Shown piece by piece: positions 62,701-64,000 of a stretch of DNA of 64,000 nt (within the stretch, counting starts at the first letter, position 1; each line of letters opens with the position of its first letter). This stretch comes from Actinosynnema sp042752395 (GTDB lineage: Bacteria > Actinomycetota > Actinomycetes > Mycobacteriales > Pseudonocardiaceae), in NCBI RefSeq assembly GCF_042752395.1, contig NZ_JBHYXZ010000003.1, positions 62,001 through 126,000 of the forward strand, written 5' to 3'. The translations under genes and the position numbers were made by a program. Under the pieces are notes generated by a model. That model made no database searches. It had not been told where the DNA came from and worked only from the letters and a program-made list of their open reading frames with translations.

Positions 62701-64000
62701 GCCGCCCTGCGCGGAGTTCTCCGTGCCGGTCACGTCGGAGATGCTGACCAGCTTCGGCTTGCCCAGCCGCACGGTCGCGCCGAGGCCGCCGGTGCGGTCG
62801 GCGACGCGCCGGTCGTAGCGCAGGTCCGCGTCCTGGATGCCGGTCTCGGTCATCCGGCGCAGGTTGGCCTTGAGGTTCTCCGGGCTGAACAGGGCGTCGA
62901 TCTGCGCGCGCGACACCGTGCCGAGGGCGGTCAGCGACCGGTCGCCGTGCGCGGCGTCGTCCAGCAGGGCCATGGCGTCGTCACGCAGCCGGCCCGCGCC
63001 CGTCACCGCCTCGACGTGCAGCCAGTCGTGCTCGTTCGGGGTGCGGCCGGCGGGGCTCACCAGCTCCTTGATCGTCTTGGTCGAGCCGGGCACCGGGGTG
63101 GTGCTGGGCCTGCCGGGCGCGAACCGGGACGGGTCGCCGACCATCGTGGAGCCCTCGGTGAACCACAGGTTGACCTTCCCGGAGATCGGCGGGAGGTCGC
63201 CGGGCGCGGTGCCGGTCCGGGCGATGGTCGTGGGCTGCGGCGCCTGCGCGCCGGGCGTGCCGAACCAGGACCGCTGGACCCAGGCGCGCGGCCTGCTGTA
63301 GGTCTGGACCTCGATCTCGAACTCGACGTCGTTCTCGAACACGTGCGAGAACTCGTTGCCGACGTTGAGCGACGTGCTGCTCACGGTCGGGCCGGACGTC
63401 GTCTTCACCGCGTCGCTGTTGGTGAACTTCACGCCCACGCCGGCCTGCGGCGCGAGGCTCGCGCTGCCCGGCTTGACGTTCGCGCCCCCCTTGCCCTCGA
63501 CGCCCGCGGTCCACGTCTTCGTGGTCGTGGTGGTGGCGTCGAGCTTCGGCGCGGCGGACGACGAGCCGCGCACGAAGTGCAGGCCCGCCTCGCCCTTGTA
63601 CGCCGGGTTGGCGACCTTGGCCTTCACCAGCACGGTCACGTAGTGGTTGTGCGCCTTGCCCCGGCGCTTGAGCACCACCGGCACGCCCGGCCCGAGCAGG
63701 CTGTCCATCTGGGCGCGCAGCGCGGTGGGCGACAGCTTCGCGGTGAGCACCTGCTGGTTGTTGAGCTGCTCCAGGTGCTCGGCGAAGTTCTTGCCGGACC
63801 GGTTCGGCCGGGCGCCCGGGTCGTTGCCCGGCAGGAACGCGGCGAACTCGGGCCGCGCCAGCAGGGTCTGCTCGACCTGCGCCTGCACGTCGGCGGCCCG
63901 CTCGAACCGGCCCACCTTCACGTTGCCCGCGGCCAGGCCGGCCTCCAGGTACGGCGGCTGGTGGCGGGTGAGCGGGCCGGGCGGCACGGTCAGGCCGGGC
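56755..64000 (-). CDS. Giant multi-domain protein, N-terminus outside the window (toxin/effector-like)
   Basis: At least 2414 codons, open at the right edge. Two related modules of about 450 residues, at nt 62330-63740 and 60735-62090, each start with a (S/T)PT-like segment and a GVPxxLxK strand, and end in a dVRV(S/P)E strand. A coiled coil follows (nt 60090-60680), then a Pro-rich linker, then a metzincin-like zinc protease with HEVGHFLGLHDE at 59038-59073 and a possible Met-turn (DNAPMTAG). Next, nt 57700-58560 resemble a GT-A glycosyltransferase (GATRNHVLDSN, VMDFDVADR). The tail, nt 56755-57200, recalls OTU-like domains (GGLYAAVAQARGL, GENVVIHRPND, HVDVVIVDG) without the catalytic Cys. 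It could be a secreted effector; secretion route unknown. Confidence 0.8.
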   Translation of the reverse strand, partial: PGLTVPPGPLTRHQPPYLEAGLAAGNVKVGRFERAADVQAQVEQTLLARPEFAAFLPGNDPGARPNRSGKNFAEHLEQLNNQQVLTAKLSPTALRAQMDSLLGPGVPVVLKRRGKAHNHYVTVLVKAKVANPAYKGEAGLHFVRGSSSAAPKLDATTTTTKTWTAGVEGKGGANVKPGSASLAPQAGVGVKFTNSDAVKTTSGPTVSSTSLNVGNEFSHVFENDVEFEIEVQTYSRPRAWVQRSWFGTPGAQAPQPTTIARTGTAPGDLPPISGKVNLWFTEGSTMVGDPSRFAPGRPSTTPVPGSTKTIKELVSPAGRTPNEHDWLHVEAVTGAGRLRDDAMALLDDAAHGDRSLTALGTVSRAQIDALFSPENLKANLRRMTETGIQDADLRYDRRVADRTGGLGATVRLGKPKLVSISDVTGTENSAQGGVKAGGGKSNTQAVDVTAQAGLGGRPNAKDPRGASGFQVLGKWTPWSRAKGVTTELAASVDRNVVTANATRTVLVQMDASFTLVAESRNANAVVNGQLRTREAVVDLPGGVFVRVSEQVARDMGLLPDVNPPAPKVPDAMQAPKRVASGAPSALGLSAVDKAPDLSGLVSSLITQANGRTGDWRGGKLVPDSVLDDSMHNLQRMVDFTSPTSVQALVDGALDGGVPLLVHKPGALFGKDSYQVTLKAVVDGTPAFQGAVNDGVDIEHTVAGSAKDGASHGKGHAWSVGAKVPASGLPTPAAGSPLTGNVGGQLGASVGRAHSSTVTEATTTQFGHLRAGSGPAVKYALPVRFELVVERGGQEIARQVSPTPVDLGVRLHADSVRATPRPDPVTRPDRRTTHDASRATDQALADFANGADTTDAVAALPPTASVEGLRGASALRDAALAALENAGAGAGITGHGTGSRAALLSALSSENLQASLPAMLREPLDVPGLTESSLKSGKQAQVKVYARLVKPRLDALSDSVNLESPRTAVHATTVDSKVSDTADVSVAVATGGFSRKAVDAQGQPDPVNSPNFGVSGVEFAHKSEDGTTLSGGPTGNKVDNLKPAGRTGLVEYDVEYRVVATYDGVTSVVDLVLPGSTDVRVPERDLQGLLGKPVDTPLATAQTELKARADAWRTAEVAANQDRYRAQDLINGIAGDVAQSDLDLESLKTRLDTATGDLARTEAAIKDRGNAFDAATGRVEQARRDLDDLNARIDTLTTLAEVDPVAAQGLAEARQQVPAARQRVQDEQTAADAVEAELDAAVREAAQARADLLAASREQVGALEQRADLDQRVFDAERRVAASRTAAYEAELAWWQAKRVVEAQVDRFNGNPPAPGSVPVVTVTAPSAPPRPGTAPEPLAVPTPPTGPETRPERGPRPERSYADLTPENRADLDALAAEIAEQNAIRDRNGYRHPAVTVTGPNARLVADALAAHGVDTTIGDTTIGVTTTATTDVHVDWDLKRPEGWVPPAAPVGTKVTDTVITSTQPAGPHPVLDDPSWRHSTAPTADWFTNPAPATTTDITNARTTAPITSRVRGEDGGVLSSSTITPTNVDLRAWRGPIAYDIRRFEVDGAPVVDLTVKLHVAPGDATPDQVADLRRRAREGVQELFNQGHRLPGGEQFHVTVEFPTDPADAHATIEVAAPGARADQLSWPVDTDPRRLAHEVGHFLGLHDEYLETDAVKPIFQHQDGKGRVVGDNAPMTAGIDAADASLKPRNLWLVENRMRALESPHTPSAAGPHVQDPDVAAPNAPKRKRKAADEGPALPAPPTRLLAGLTLDDPDADSDADSDAGSDVEMAEAAPPVTLANDGGVHNAAFAALAGGKTLTPVDRGNYLTLTDDGIRRDEPPAFVVNMIVRASDLNAQSLHDVMTSVMANTPPDVQGRVAFVIGVNAADQPAIDQALHRAAPVVNGRPEPVALVALPPHGGSFKFGATRNHVLDSNAHQFAVTALAHNGAHPYVAVMDFDVADRRVPDGRHVFQHVADGLAVVDQDGVSAPLRPLVVGGGYRVGDAARLRADLHRRIDEDADTSPQLKQQLRDRANDDEFIAEFEHQIAADMHTRRNQAAIHPLLPYTPEPNLFFDGLVPLAYPHVRFGEGKAEFGMLGRRLNGINEVELTSLHTLGDPDPARVAEALRVDAENNRHPLRGQSFAVDFVDGATDTDLSRLAYELLTTGVLGQSHMGWVTITERFVDGKPGKKGTKFADQRAALRTNAYADAEPLRLPPTTGPRPPWHPDPATRRQMAGSNPLNPAISTPARGFPGVDVGVSQQHKLVAAHGLLASDHVSEAARHLRFIANDLLPTGAPPAPGGLYAAVAQARGLQPVALRRDVVARAATLPEDVARFTVDHAMRKGHLYNALVESNNWALKNSDEDVMAANARDLAGRLLATQLGENVVIHRPNDPQPLRRLTPFGPPVTGEVHVDVVIVDGVATYRPR

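Overview
The window is very GC-rich chromosomal DNA from an actinomycete, most likely in the order Pseudonocardiales (Saccharothrix/Actinosynnema/Lentzea-like). Supporting features are third-position G/C bias in every real gene, frequent GTG starts, many 4-base ATGA/GTGA stop-start overlaps, an actinobacterial LexA box, a coenzyme F420 gene (fbiC), WXG100/TNT genes and an SCO4848-family protein. From memory, the order purN-purH, folD-DUF3017, mdh, icd, trpS-YihY, SCO4848/D-Ala carboxypeptidase and sdhCDAB follows the conserved core of Streptomyces around SCO4813-SCO4858. perM-purN-purH matches Rv0955-Rv0957 of Mycobacterium tuberculosis. Accessory blocks are inserted between these core genes.

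Layout. 1-3155: perM-like gene end, purN, purH. 3157-3386: an unresolved assembly junction (10 N, G-tracts, duplicated flank). 3370-4248: a Pro/Gln-rich membrane protein. 4320-10920: the SOS mutasome, with a perfect LexA box followed by imuA', imuB, an Arg-rich repeat ORF and dnaE2. 11049-11912: a badly frameshifted IS5-type transposase. 12195-13404: DHFR-like reductase and TetR regulator around a nested palindrome. 13588-16914 (minus): MFS-DMT-folD-DUF3017. 17015-27399: a type VII-style toxin cassette (YbaB-like, WXG100, 1651-aa TNT toxin, stand-alone YezG-like protein, two YezG-TNT fusions). 27396-27989: pentapeptide protein. 28139-29993: mdh and an inositol-phosphatase-like protein. 30187-34159 (minus): DUF1918, lipoprotein, DUF990-type ABC exporter, ArsR regulator; divergent MFS at 34245. 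35472-38542 (minus): HhH-GPD glycosylase-like protein, flavin-dependent monooxygenase-like protein, DnaJ-NERD fusion. 38599-38745: two abutting tRNA-like elements. 38809-43902: Cys-rich protein, YdjM-like membrane protein with its own SOS box, icd, SH3 protein, exonuclease III, lone MNT nucleotidyltransferase. 44122-52968: Tat phosphoesterase, fbiC, trpS, YihY, small membrane proteins, D-Ala-D-Ala carboxypeptidase. 52973-53114: a large palindromic repeat between converging genes. 53121-56521 (minus): sdhCDAB. 56755 to the right edge (minus): the C-terminal 2.4 thousand residues of a giant protein with duplicated modules, a coiled coil, a metzincin-type HExxHxxGxxH site, a glycosyltransferase-like DxD region and an OTU-like tail.

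How the parts work together. The central-metabolism genes (purine synthesis, one-carbon folate, malate and isocitrate dehydrogenase, succinate dehydrogenase, Trp-tRNA synthetase, deazaflavin synthesis) are ordinary housekeeping. The candidate new biology lies in three places. The first is the TNT cassette, where an immunity-like YezG domain is fused to toxin-like TNT domains that appear to have lost the catalytic Gln. The second is the giant multi-enzyme protein at the right edge. The third is the pair of tRNA-like elements. Two runs of G-homopolymer (3238-3360 and 22258-22372) look like poor sequence, and anything read through them should be treated with care.
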